A DNA stretch of 16,279 nucleotides, from assembly GCA_905208455.1 (NCBI GenBank), contig CAJLPK010000032.1:1-16279 (forward strand), read 5' to 3'. Shown here in pieces: positions 1-7,370 of this stretch (position 1 is its first letter; the number at the start of each line of letters is the position of its first letter). The translations under genes were made by a program, and so were the position numbers. A model generated the notes under the pieces. That model was not told the origin of the DNA, ran no database searches, and saw only the letters and a program-made list of their open reading frames with translations. Origin of the DNA: an uncultured Bacillota bacterium. Its GTDB lineage: Bacteria; Bacillota; Clostridia; Christensenellales; QAND01.

Positions 1-8
1 GTTTGCAT
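1..8 (-). CDS. Start of a minus-strand gene truncated by the window edge
   Basis: Only the first two codons (ATG CAA) and part of a third are inside the window, so no product can be named. The gene is inferred from a near-perfect Shine-Dalgarno AAGGAGGTG on the minus strand (complement of 16-24), seven bases ahead of the ATG, and from a promoter-like pair upstream. It is divergent from the PIG-L gene at 192. Confidence 0.6.
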
Positions 9-33
9 AGGTCCGCACCTCCTTGTTTGCTTT

Positions 34-62
34 ATTGTAACCAATGGAGGCTCGATATACAA
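34..62 (-). promoter_or_regulatory. Putative promoter for the truncated left-end gene
   Basis: On the minus strand, TTGTAT (57-62) and TACAAT (34-39) are separated by exactly 17 bases. The -10 box matches five of six consensus positions and the -35 only three. It lies just upstream of the strong ribosome binding site of the left-end gene. This is a pattern call only. Confidence 0.4.
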
Positions 63-93
63 GCTGAAAGAAAAGCATAGAGCCTTGGGAAGG

Positions 94-122
94 TTATCAT
101 GGTATAATAAAATACTTATATT
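94..122 (+). promoter_or_regulatory. Putative promoter region of the PIG-L deacetylase gene
   Basis: A perfect extended -10, TGG followed by TATAAT, lies at 100-108. An overlapping alternative is TTATCA (94-99), 17 bases, TATATT (117-122). Either would give a leader of about 65 to 80 bases. The leader can form a small hairpin (CCGGA 162-166 with TCTGG 172-176) just ahead of the weak ribosome binding site. The site calls are visual. Confidence 0.5.
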
Positions 123-191
123 AACGATGAATACATAAACAGGGAACAAAAAAGAGAAAGGCCGGATTTTTTCTGGATAGGCATATAATTC

Positions 192-1601
192 ATGAAAAGG
201 AAATGGATGGCGTGGGCGACGGCGCTTACGCTATGTATAGCAGGCTTTTTGCCTGCGGTGACGGCGGCGCCAGACACAGCGGAGGGAATGACACAAAAAT
301 GCAGGATCACAGTATCGGAAGGAGATCCTGCCGTGCTCACGGACAAAGCGCTGAAAACGCATTGGCAGCCTTCTGGCGGCCATGGGCGGATTACGATTGA
401 TTTGCCGGAACGACCTGCCGGCGGATTATCCATCAGCTGGTTTGCGGAGCCAGAGGATTATCTGATCTCTGCAAAGGATAAAAATGGCGTTGAATGCAAT
501 CGTTTCACCAAAGAAAAAGGGTTTACAAAAATCAAGGATTATTTTGAATTGGCCGCCGACGTACGGAAGATCACGATAGATTTAGAAAGCTCAAAGGATA
601 TGATTTCCGAACTAAATGTATTTGGGCAGGGCACACTGCCGGCCTCCGTGCAGGTATGGGAGAACCCGGTGAAAAAGGCGGATCTTATGATAGTATCCGC
701 CCATGAGGATGATGAACTGCTTTGGTTCGGGGGAACGATCCCAACCTATGCTGTGGACCAGGGGAAAAGGACGGTCATTGTGTATATGGCCAACTGCGGC
801 CGGCTGCGCTGCGGTGAGGCGATGAACGGGTTGTGGGCGATGGGAATCAAAAACCATCCGGTCTTTAACCGTTTTCCGGACAAGCGATCCAGAACATTGG
901 AAGAAGGGCTGGAAAATTGGGGCGGGGAAGAGGCGGTTGTAGGGAAGCTGGTAGAAAATATTCGTCAGTATAAGCCCAGCGTGATCGTGTCCCATGACAT
1001 AAACGGGGAGTATGGACATGGAGGACATAGGGCCACGGCCTATGCCGTGCAAAAAGCAGTGGAAATGGCGCAGGATGCAGAAAAGTATCCGGAATCCGCA
1101 CAGGTTTTTGGTACTTGGCAGGTAAAGAAATTATATCTGCACCTGTACCAAGAAAACCCGATAGAGATGGATTGGAACCAGCCTTTGCAGGCCTATGGCG
1201 GCAGAACAGGCTATGAGATGGCCTGTGTGGGCTATGCCGAGCACCAATCTCAGCAAAGCTTTTACCAGATGCAGCAGGGCGGCAAATACGATAATGCAAA
1301 ATTCGGTTTGGCCTATACCACGGTGGGCTTAGATACAGGGAAACGCGATTTTTTTGAGCATATTCCGCAGAGAGGCGCTGTTTCCGGAGGCGATGAGGAG
1401 CCTTTTGAGACGGCAGAGGAAGGCCCGGCCATAGCTCCTTCAGAGACAAAACAGAACGGCATCATGACGGCTGTGCTGGTCTTGTCTGGTTTGTTGATTC
1501 TTGCGGGCATTGCCGTGTTTGGCTGGTATCAACAGAATAGGCGTCCGCACAGGGTTACGCATAACCGGCCGCATACCAGGCGTAGAAAGCATGAAAGATA
1601 A
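192..1601 (+). CDS. Secreted/membrane-anchored PIG-L (LmbE-like) family deacetylase
   Basis: This 469-residue protein belongs to the PIG-L/LmbE family of zinc-dependent N-acetylglucosamine deacetylases. The zinc motif is visible as AHEDDE (170-175), a variant of the usual xHPDDE, with the downstream family block SHDINGEYGHGGHR (267-280) supplying further histidines. Residues 5-25 form a signal peptide or N-terminal membrane anchor. Residues about 35-148 look like a small beta-sandwich of discoidin or carbohydrate-binding type, with the pattern 'VLTD..LKTHW' and a closing 'ELNVFGQG'. A membrane helix at about 424-445 is followed by a strongly basic tail of 24 residues. The catalytic domain therefore probably faces outside, acting on a surface glycan or glycolipid; the substrate cannot be read from sequence. 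The start at 192 begins the signal peptide; its ribosome binding site (GGATAGG, 175-181) is weak. The family call is firm and the topology likely. Confidence 0.88.
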   Translation: MKRKWMAWATALTLCIAGFLPAVTAAPDTAEGMTQKCRITVSEGDPAVLTDKALKTHWQPSGGHGRITIDLPERPAGGLSISWFAEPEDYLISAKDKNGVECNRFTKEKGFTKIKDYFELAADVRKITIDLESSKDMISELNVFGQGTLPASVQVWENPVKKADLMIVSAHEDDELLWFGGTIPTYAVDQGKRTVIVYMANCGRLRCGEAMNGLWAMGIKNHPVFNRFPDKRSRTLEEGLENWGGEEAVVGKLVENIRQYKPSVIVSHDINGEYGHGGHRATAYAVQKAVEMAQDAEKYPESAQVFGTWQVKKLYLHLYQENPIEMDWNQPLQAYGGRTGYEMACVGYAEHQSQQSFYQMQQGGKYDNAKFGLAYTTVGLDTGKRDFFEHIPQRGAVSGGDEEPFETAEEGPAIAPSETKQNGIMTAVLVLSGLLILAGIAVFGWYQQNRRPHRVTHNRPHTRRRKHER

Positions 1602-1610
1602 AATGACGAG

Positions 1611-1637
1611 GAGCTCCCCAAGAAAGGGAGCTCTTTT
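1611..1637 (+). terminator. Intrinsic terminator after the PIG-L gene
   Basis: A perfect 8-bp stem, GAGCTCCC (1611-1618) with GGGAGCTC (1626-1633), has a 7-base loop and a T4 run. It starts nine bases after the stop codon and separates the PIG-L gene from the ferritin-like gene. Confidence 0.85.
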
Positions 1638-1771
1638 GAATGCGAGGAAAAGGCGGGCGTACACTGCGATAAGCTGCTTCTTATGAATGCCAACGACAAA
1701 AAGCGCATTTTTTTGCAGGTCGGCTGCATATGGATAAGGATGAAATTATCCGATAGGAGGTACTGCCGACG

Positions 1772-3007
1772 ATGAATCCATTTCAAATGAAATCCGTTCC
1801 CATTGACCGCACGATCCAAAACTGGTGTCAGCTATATCCAAAGTCTTATAATAAAAACGAGACGGACCCTTATACAAAGTGCCGTATCATTTTGATGAAC
1901 GGGACAGAGTTTGAGGCCGTATGGTTTTCTCATCAATTCCAAAGGCATTGCCCGAATAACGATTTGAGAAGAGAACTGGCCCTGACAAGAAGAATCGAAC
2001 AGCAACAGCAAAAAAAGATTTCCAACCTAAAGCCGATAGACGAGAGCATTTTGGAGCAAACCATTTCCTATGAGCAGCTTGCCGTAGACTTAACGGCAGC
2101 GCTGGCAAAGATGGAAAGGGACCCGCATGTAAAAGCTGCGATGGATTTTGCGCTGTTGGAGGACTTTGATCATCTGTACCGCTACGCCAACTTGCTGGAG
2201 ATGGAGAGCGGTATTGCGGCTGAGCAACTGGTGGGGGGTTATACGGAAATCATGCCGGGGCGTCCTACCATTGCCCACCATCGGTATCCCTTTGCCGCTG
2301 TGAACCATGATACCAACTATAAGACGGCAGATTTGCAGACAAAGCTGAATATTGGGATCATCACGGCTGCAGAGCAGCAGACAATGAACTATTATATGAA
2401 TGCGGGGGCTTTTTACACCTCAGATATTGGACGCCGCCTTTATCAGGAGATCGGCATGGTGGAAGAACAGCATGTCTCGGAATACGGAAGCCTGATGGAT
2501 ACGACTGCTACCTGGCTGGAATCATTGCTGCTGCATGAGTATACCGAATGCTATTTATACTATTCGTGCTATGAAACAGAGGTGGATCCTTACATTAAGC
2601 AGGTCTGGGAGCAATGCTTTGAACAGGAACTATCACACCTGCACAAAGCCGTGCAGCTCTTACAGAAATACGAGGGCAAGGACTGGTGCCAGGTGATCCC
2701 GAACGGAGAATTCCCCAGTGTGCTGAAGCTAGGCTCTAACATTGAATATGTGCGCGATGTATTGGCTGCAACTGTCAATATCACAAAATGCCTGGAAAAC
2801 TATGTATGTGTGGATCAGCTGCCGCGTGATTCTGATTTCTTCTTCTATCAAAATATCGTCAATCGCGATGTGAATACCGTACCCAGCCATTGTGTCATCG
2901 AGGAATATATCGCTAAAAATGGAATGGACTACCGCTATGAAACAGCGCCCAATCCCATTCCGGCCCTTAGGGACAGAACAAAGGACAACACCAGCGTAGG
3001 ACGCTGA
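1772..3007 (+). CDS. Ferritin-like (probable diiron) protein of unknown function, 411 aa
   Basis: I do not recognise a named family, but the centre reads as a four-helix ferritin-like bundle with a complete diiron ligand set. E130 lies in ALLEDFDHLYRY, E231xxH234 in MVEEQHVSEY, E256 in LLLHEYTECYLY and E286xxH289 in FEQELSHLHKA. This E, ExxH, E, ExxH order is that of rubrerythrin/ferritin-type carboxylate-bridged diiron sites. The N-terminal 85 residues, with a Q/K-rich stretch at 76-82, and the C-terminal 110 residues lie outside the bundle. No CxxC rubredoxin pair is evident, so it is not a classical rubrerythrin. No signal peptide or membrane segment is seen. AGGAGGT at 1756-1762 serves ATG 1772, and the gene is monocistronic between two terminators. 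Iron handling or peroxide reduction is plausible but inferred. Confidence 0.75.
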   Translation: MNPFQMKSVPIDRTIQNWCQLYPKSYNKNETDPYTKCRIILMNGTEFEAVWFSHQFQRHCPNNDLRRELALTRRIEQQQQKKISNLKPIDESILEQTISYEQLAVDLTAALAKMERDPHVKAAMDFALLEDFDHLYRYANLLEMESGIAAEQLVGGYTEIMPGRPTIAHHRYPFAAVNHDTNYKTADLQTKLNIGIITAAEQQTMNYYMNAGAFYTSDIGRRLYQEIGMVEEQHVSEYGSLMDTTATWLESLLLHEYTECYLYYSCYETEVDPYIKQVWEQCFEQELSHLHKAVQLLQKYEGKDWCQVIPNGEFPSVLKLGSNIEYVRDVLAATVNITKCLENYVCVDQLPRDSDFFFYQNIVNRDVNTVPSHCVIEEYIAKNGMDYRYETAPNPIPALRDRTKDNTSVGR

Positions 3008-3010
3008 GAA

Positions 3011-3034
3011 AAGGCCGCCCACCGGCGGCCTTTT
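3011..3034. terminator. Bidirectional terminator between convergent genes
   Basis: Stem GGCCGCC (3013-3019) pairs with GGCGGCC (3024-3030), extended by AA/TT pairs. A T5 run follows on the plus strand and AAAA precedes it, giving TTTT on the minus strand. It lies between the ends of the ferritin-like gene (3007) and the nitroreductase gene (3037), so it can serve both. Confidence 0.88.
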
Positions 3035-3036
3035 TA

Positions 3037-3618
3037 TTATAGATAGGTGATGCGGTTTCCGGTACGGGGCAAAGGTGCAGTGGGCAGATGCTTAGGCAAA
3101 CCGAACACTGCCCCGCCGTAAATGGTTTCCTCCGGCGCCATGCCGATGGAAAGCAGATAGGAGCGGAGGGAGGGTTCGTCGCGGAGCCATCTTAGCTGAT
3201 TGATCCAGCATGACCCCAGGCCAAAGCTAGACGCGGCCAGCATCATGTTTTCTAAGGCACAGGCGCTGTCAGCCATGGCATTGCCGTGGTCGATGAGATT
3301 GGCAACGAGCACAAGGACAGGGGCACCGTATAAAAAATCGTAATGTCCTTGCTTGGCCTTGCGTATCGAGGAGGCCAAGCTTTCGTAGGTATGGGGGGTT
3401 ATCTGCATCCGGGCAAAAGCTGAGACCGCTTTTTGGCTAAGCTCCGCCAGGATATGCGGGGATTGGATCACCAAGAAATGGCAGGCCTGCCGGTTGCCGC
3501 CGCTTGGCGCCATGCGCCCGGCCTCTAAGATTTCGCGGAGCTGATAAGGCGGCAGCGGGTCCGGAAGGAAAGAACGGATGCTGCGCCTATTTGCCAGATT
3601 GGCAAGAATGGGATTCAT
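3037..3618 (-). CDS. Nitroreductase family FMN-dependent oxidoreductase
   Basis: This 193-residue protein has the length and motif order of the nitroreductase fold. NRRSIRSF near residue 10 is the phosphate-binding arginine cluster for FMN. APSGGNRQ (about 37-44) is the flavin-contact loop, ENMMLAASSFGLGSCWI lies in the central helix, and the C-terminal block GGAVFGLP follows. Members are soluble homodimers that use NAD(P)H to reduce nitro compounds, quinones or flavins; the substrate cannot be assigned. The start is supported by AAAAGGAGGCG on the minus strand (about 3624-3634). It is divergent from nadA across a short region holding a palindrome, so it may share regulation with NAD synthesis. 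It is convergent with the ferritin-like gene. Confidence 0.88.
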   Translation of the reverse strand: MNPILANLANRRSIRSFLPDPLPPYQLREILEAGRMAPSGGNRQACHFLVIQSPHILAELSQKAVSAFARMQITPHTYESLASSIRKAKQGHYDFLYGAPVLVLVANLIDHGNAMADSACALENMMLAASSFGLGSCWINQLRWLRDEPSLRSYLLSIGMAPEETIYGGAVFGLPKHLPTAPLPRTGNRITYL

Positions 3619-3638
3619 AAAAACGCCTCCTTTTTTTT

Positions 3639-3669
3639 ATCGTATAGGAAGATGGGAGAAAATACAACT
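3639..3669 (-). promoter_or_regulatory. Weak putative promoter of the nitroreductase gene
   Basis: On the minus strand TACGAT (3639-3644) lies 17 bases from TTGTAT (3662-3667), which overlaps the left arm of the palindrome at 3664-3683. The -10 matches four of six positions and the -35 three of six. If real, the palindrome would also touch this promoter. Confidence 0.3.
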
Positions 3670-3683
3670 GTCTTGTCAGTTGT
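3664..3683. promoter_or_regulatory. Candidate NiaR operator ahead of nadA
   Basis: A perfect inverted repeat, ACAACTG (3664-3670) and CAGTTGT (3677-3683), is separated by six bases. It ends one base before the -35 hexamer of the nadA promoter. The operon encodes a NiaR-type repressor (6818-7342), and NiaR proteins of Bacillota repress NAD synthesis genes. Assigning this palindrome to NiaR rests on position; I could not compare it with a published consensus. Confidence 0.55.
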
Positions 3684-3684
3684 G

Positions 3685-3713
3685 TTGACATTTTCAAAAG
3701 AATGTGCCATACT
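3685..3713 (+). promoter_or_regulatory. nadA promoter
   Basis: A perfect -35 TTGACA (3685-3690), a 17-base spacer and CATACT (3708-3713) preceded by TG at 3705-3706 form an extended -10. Transcription should start near 3719-3721. That is downstream of the ATG at 3702, so this promoter helps fix the nadA start at 3744. Confidence 0.75.
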
Positions 3714-3743
3714 GCACTGGATTATGGTGAGGAGGCGGATACA

Positions 3744-4652
3744 ATGCCTGACATAACAAACGAGATACAAGCGCTAAAGCGTGAGCGGGATGCAATCATC
3801 CTGGCCCATTATTATACAGAGGATGCCGTGCAGGCGCTGGCGGATCATGTAGGGGATTCTTATTATTTGAGCAAAGTGGCCCGGGAATGCCCGCAAAAAA
3901 CCTTGGTATTTTGCGGCGTAAGGTTTATGGGGGAAAGCGCGAAAATCATGAATCCGGAGAAAACTGTGCTGATGCCGGACGCAGTGGCGGACTGCCCCAT
4001 GGCACATATGACAGATGCTGAGCGTATTCGGCAGGTGCGTGCCCAGCATCCTGACGCGGCGGTAGTATGCTATATCAATTCTACGGCAGAGGCCAAGGCA
4101 AACAGCGATGTTTGCGTAACAAGCGCCAATGCCATGCGCATTGTACAGGCGCTGCCGAATCGAGAAATCTATTTTATCCCAGATGAGAATTTGGCGCGCC
4201 ACATCGCGGCGAAGCTGCCGGAAAAGCAATTTATCTACAACAAAGGGTACTGCCACGTACATACAAAGCTAACCGCAGAAGCCTTACAAGAGGCTAAGGA
4301 TGCGCACCCGGAGGCTTTGGTACTGGCACATCCGGAATGTAAACAGGAGGTGTTGGCGCTGGCTGATTATATCGGCAGTACCTCCGGCATCATTGATTAT
4401 GCGGCGCAGAGTAAAAACGAGGCGTTTATCGTTTGTACAGAGATAGGTGTTATGTATGAATTAAAACAAAAGAATCCGCAAAAACGGTTTTATCCGGTAG
4501 GCCAGGGACAGATTTGCCTGGATATGAAACGTATTACGCCGGAAAAGATCAAGCGATGCCTGGAAACCATGGCCCCGCAGGTAGAGGTGGATAGTACGCT
4601 TAGAACAGGCGCGCTCAAGGCGCTGGAAGCGATGCATGCAATGGCAAGGTGA
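3744..4652 (+). CDS. nadA: Quinolinate synthase NadA
   Basis: NadA condenses iminoaspartate with dihydroxyacetone phosphate to quinolinate, using a [4Fe-4S] cluster. The 302-residue protein has the three-fold repeat layout of the family. Its three cluster cysteines are C84 (VADCPMA), C170 (KGYCHVHTK) and C258 (GQICLDMK), at the spacing known from the Thermotoga enzyme. AHYYTEDAVQALADHVGDS (21-39) is the family N-terminal block and HPEC (196-199) lies before the third domain. The start is set at ATG 3744, with GTGAGGAGG at 3727-3735. The upstream in-frame ATG 3702 lies within the promoter. It is the first gene of nadA-nadB-nadC-niaR and its stop lies eight bases before the nadB start. Its need for an Fe-S cluster fits the Fe-S assembly genes at 12435-14074. 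Confidence 0.97.
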   Translation: MPDITNEIQALKRERDAIILAHYYTEDAVQALADHVGDSYYLSKVARECPQKTLVFCGVRFMGESAKIMNPEKTVLMPDAVADCPMAHMTDAERIRQVRAQHPDAAVVCYINSTAEAKANSDVCVTSANAMRIVQALPNREIYFIPDENLARHIAAKLPEKQFIYNKGYCHVHTKLTAEALQEAKDAHPEALVLAHPECKQEVLALADYIGSTSGIIDYAAQSKNEAFIVCTEIGVMYELKQKNPQKRFYPVGQGQICLDMKRITPEKIKRCLETMAPQVEVDSTLRTGALKALEAMHAMAR

Positions 4653-4659
4653 TGTGGCT

Positions 4660-5979
4660 ATGAAACAGAAAGCAGATGTGCTGATCGTAGGAACAGGCGC
4701 AGCCGGGCTGTTCTGTGCTTTGCAGCTGCCGGAGAATTTGGATATTTGCATGATTTCTAAACAGGATTTGGAAAACAGCGATTCCTATTTGGCACAGGGC
4801 GGTATTTCTACACTGAAAAGTGAGCAGGACTATGCCAGCTATTATATGGATACCATGAAAGCGGGGCATTATGAAAATGATCCGCTGGCAGTGGAAATGA
4901 TGATTCGGTCTTCGCCGGAGATCATTGGCGACCTGCTGCGGTGCGGCGTGGAATTTGAACATGATCAGCAGGGCCTATGCTATACGCGGGAGGGCGCGCA
5001 CTCCGCCTTTCGCATTTTGCACCATGAGGATGAGACAGGACGCGAAATAACGTCAAAATTGTTGGCGCAAGTGCAGAGAAGGAAAAATGTTGCGCTGTAT
5101 CCGTATACCTGCATGCTGGATATTGTTTGTGATGGGGAAGGATGCCATGGTGCGGTGGTACGCTGCCAGGATGGCGCCCTTTGCACCATCGCTGCCAAGG
5201 TCGTGGTATGGGCCACCGGGGGCGTGGGCGGATTGTTTGACAGTTCTACCAATTTTGCGCACTTAACGGGGGATGCTGTGGCGCTGTCGCTTTTGCATGG
5301 GATCCGGCTCAAAGATGTCAATTATATTCAGATTCATCCCACAACACTATATAGCAAGGAAAAGGGGCGCCGGTTTCTGATTTCAGAATCTGTGCGGGGC
5401 GAGGGCGCCGTTTTGCTCAATGCCAAAGGGGAGCGCTTTGTCGACGAGCTGCTGCCTCGTGATGTGGTCAGCCAGGCAATTCATGCGCAGATGGAAATGG
5501 ACCACAAGGATTATGTATGGTTATCCGTTGTGCATTTAGGCGCAGAAAAAATTCAGAAAAGATTTCCTCATATCTATCAGCACTGCTTAGAAAAGGGATA
5601 CGATCTTACAAAGGAGCCCATTCCCGTTACGCCGGCCCAGCATTATTTTATGGGGGGTGTAGCGGTGGACTTAGAGAGCTGTACTTCTATGCCTCATTTG
5701 TACGCGGTAGGGGAAACCGCATGCAATGGCGTGCACGGGAAAAACAGGCTGGCAAGCAATTCTCTGTTGGAAAGCCTGGTATTTGCAAAACGGGCGGCGA
5801 GAAGCCTCCAAAGAACAATCGGGGACCTCAGCCATGTGCCGATGCCAACAGATCTCAGCAGCTATGAGGATACCCAAGCCTTAGCACAGCGATACCGCAC
5901 TTTGGTGCTCAATGAAATCAAGAGAAGGGATGAGGATTTTTATGATCAATGGTGTCACAATGGCTCTCAATGTGGATGA
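4660..5979 (+). CDS. nadB: L-aspartate oxidase NadB
   Basis: NadB oxidises L-aspartate to iminoaspartate with FAD, using fumarate or oxygen as acceptor; fumarate is the likely one in an anaerobe. The N-terminal dinucleotide fold shows ADVLIVGTGAAG (5-16). SYLAQGGIS, the block ATGGVGGLF, then HPTTLY, ESVRGEGA and RDVVSQAI are typical of the fumarate reductase/aspartate oxidase superfamily. GETACNGVHGKNRLASNS carries the conserved C-terminal FAD contacts. The protein is 439 residues, shorter than the roughly 540 of the E. coli enzyme, and lacks most of the C-terminal helical domain. I chose ATG 4660 because AAGGTGAT (4646-4653) sits at good distance. The in-frame ATG 4636 lies inside nadA without such a site. 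The 3' end overlaps nadC. Confidence 0.95.
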   Translation: MKQKADVLIVGTGAAGLFCALQLPENLDICMISKQDLENSDSYLAQGGISTLKSEQDYASYYMDTMKAGHYENDPLAVEMMIRSSPEIIGDLLRCGVEFEHDQQGLCYTREGAHSAFRILHHEDETGREITSKLLAQVQRRKNVALYPYTCMLDIVCDGEGCHGAVVRCQDGALCTIAAKVVVWATGGVGGLFDSSTNFAHLTGDAVALSLLHGIRLKDVNYIQIHPTTLYSKEKGRRFLISESVRGEGAVLLNAKGERFVDELLPRDVVSQAIHAQMEMDHKDYVWLSVVHLGAEKIQKRFPHIYQHCLEKGYDLTKEPIPVTPAQHYFMGGVAVDLESCTSMPHLYAVGETACNGVHGKNRLASNSLLESLVFAKRAARSLQRTIGDLSHVPMPTDLSSYEDTQALAQRYRTLVLNEIKRRDEDFYDQWCHNGSQCG

Positions 5980-6802
5980 TATATTGCGCGCTGCGTTAAG
6001 AGAGGACATCACTTCGGAAGATGTTTCTACCAATGCGGTCGTAAAGGGCCCCTCGTTGGGCAGTGCGCAGCTGATTGCAAAGCAGGATGGCATTTTGGCA
6101 GGGCTAAAGGTATTTGAGCGGGTTTTTTGGTTGCTGGACCCTTCTGCAAAATTTGAGACAGAGTATCAAGATGGCCAGGCCATAAAGAGCGGTACAGTGG
6201 TTGGCACGGTTTCAGGAGATATGCGGGCGTTGCTGAGCGGGGAGCGCACGGCGCTGAATTATTTGCAGCGCATGAGCGGGATTGCGACAATGACGCGCCG
6301 GTATGCGGATATTTTGCAGGGCAGCAAAACCAAGCTGCTGGATACCCGGAAAACAACGCCGAATATGCGCATATTTGAAAAGTATGCGGTCAAGGTGGGA
6401 GGCGGAATCAACCACCGCTATAACCTTTCGGACGGAATACTGCTTAAAGACAACCATATTGGCGCAGCGGGCGGCATTGCCCAGGCTGTGGCCAGGGCAA
6501 GGGCGTATGCCCCATTTATCCGTAAGATAGAGGTGGAGACAGAGACGCTGGAAATGGTACAGCAGGCGCTGGAGGCAGGAGCGGATATCATTATGCTGGA
6601 TAATATGGACGACCAAACCATGGCCGAAGCAGTACAGATGATCGGCAGCCGTGCGGAAACGGAGTGCTCTGGCAACGTAACCGAGGAGCGGCTGAAAAAG
6701 ATTGCCGATATTGGCGTAGACTACGTATCCTGCGGGGCACTGACACATTCTGTCGGGATCCTGGATCTATCCCTGAAAAATATGAAGCCGGCACAGAAGT
6801 AA
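5942..6802 (+). CDS. nadC: Nicotinate-nucleotide diphosphorylase (carboxylating) NadC
   Basis: NadC (quinolinate phosphoribosyltransferase) converts quinolinate and PRPP to nicotinate mononucleotide, CO2 and pyrophosphate, completing the three-step route encoded here. Family motifs are plain: GERTALNYLQRMSGIAT (100-116), LLDTRKTTP (132-140), KVGGGINHRYNLSDGILLKD (151-170), EVET (197-200), DIIMLDNM (215-222) and YVSCGALTHS (261-270). The length of 286 residues is normal. The reading frame is open from an ATG at 5912, well inside nadB. I prefer ATG 5942, which has GAGG at 5932-5935; ATG 5960 is also possible. Either way the 5' end overlaps the 3' end of nadB (stop 5977-5979), suggesting translational coupling. 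Confidence 0.96.
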   Translation: MINGVTMALNVDDILRAALREDITSEDVSTNAVVKGPSLGSAQLIAKQDGILAGLKVFERVFWLLDPSAKFETEYQDGQAIKSGTVVGTVSGDMRALLSGERTALNYLQRMSGIATMTRRYADILQGSKTKLLDTRKTTPNMRIFEKYAVKVGGGINHRYNLSDGILLKDNHIGAAGGIAQAVARARAYAPFIRKIEVETETLEMVQQALEAGADIIMLDNMDDQTMAEAVQMIGSRAETECSGNVTEERLKKIADIGVDYVSCGALTHSVGILDLSLKNMKPAQK

Positions 6803-6817
6803 AGAAAGGAGAGCAAT

Positions 6818-7342
6818 ATGGACGGCGAAACAAGAAGAACACGCATTTTACAGTTGTTGGGCGAGCATACAAAACCGCTGTCCGGCGCGGCGCTGGCCAA
6901 ACAGCTTGGGGTTAGCCGTCAGGTCATTGTGCAGGATATTGCGCTTTTGAAAAGCAAGGAGCCGGCGATTGTTTCTACCTGCCGGGGTTATGTACTGGGC
7001 AGGCCTGAACAGGTTTGCAAGCGGGTATTTTGGGTCAGGCACAGCAACGAACAGATACAGGATGAGCTAAATACCATTGTGGACAATGGCGGGCAGGTTT
7101 GTACAGTGATTGTAGACCACGAACTGTATGGCAGGATCTCCGTAGAATTGCCCATCCGATCCCGAAGGCATGTGCAGGAATTTGTTGAGAGCGTATCCAA
7201 AGGCCAGGCCAGGCCGTTAAAGGAATTGGTGCACGATGGCGTGCATGGGCACCTTGTACAGGCGGAACGGGAGGGCGACCTGGACGCCATTGAGAAGGAA
7301 TTAAGGGAAAAGGGATACCTGGTGGTGGAAAGCATACGATAA
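6818..7342 (+). CDS. niaR: NiaR-type transcriptional repressor (HTH_11 plus 3H domain)
   Basis: NiaR (YrxA) is the niacin-responsive repressor of NAD synthesis and niacin uptake genes in Bacillota and Thermotogae. Residues about 6-60 form the winged helix, with LSGAALAKQLGVSRQVIVQD (21-40) as the HTH. The rest is the 3H ligand-binding domain. H75, E83, H143 and H145 match in spacing (one residue shift) the metal ligands described for the Thermotoga maritima protein, and H101 lies in VDHELYG. It follows nadC by 15 bases with AAAGGAG as ribosome binding site, so repressor and target genes are cotranscribed. Autoregulation through the palindrome at 3664-3683 is inferred. The 174-residue length is typical. 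Family assignment is firm; the effector is taken from the family. Confidence 0.92.
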   Translation: MDGETRRTRILQLLGEHTKPLSGAALAKQLGVSRQVIVQDIALLKSKEPAIVSTCRGYVLGRPEQVCKRVFWVRHSNEQIQDELNTIVDNGGQVCTVIVDHELYGRISVELPIRSRRHVQEFVESVSKGQARPLKELVHDGVHGHLVQAEREGDLDAIEKELREKGYLVVESIR

Positions 7343-7370
7343 AAAGACGGCATCAGCCGTCTTTCTTTTT
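7343..7370. terminator. Bidirectional terminator between niaR and the TfoX-N gene
   Basis: Stem AAAGACGGC (7343-7351) pairs with GCCGTCTTT (7356-7364) around an ATCA loop and is followed by a T-rich tract. The reverse complement also has a T run. It lies at the convergent ends of niaR (7342) and the minus-strand gene ending at 7353; the latter's stop codon is in the loop. Confidence 0.88.

Noticed and set aside
865..1449. Minus-strand open frame of 194 codons
   Set aside because: It is antisense to the PIG-L catalytic domain. Its Pro/His/Arg-rich translation is typical of a shadow frame.
3702..3743. Upstream in-frame ATG as the nadA start
   Set aside because: The ATG overlaps the extended -10 of the nadA promoter and has no ribosome binding site. 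ATG 3744 has a strong one and gives the usual NadA N terminus.
4636..4659. Upstream in-frame ATG as the nadB start
   Set aside because: It adds eight residues before the normal start of the FAD fold and lacks a ribosome binding site. ATG 4660 has AAGGTGAT at good distance.
5912..5941. Upstream ATG codons as the nadC start
   Set aside because: They lie deeper inside nadB with poor spacing to any Shine-Dalgarno sequence, and the added residues do not belong to the NadC fold.
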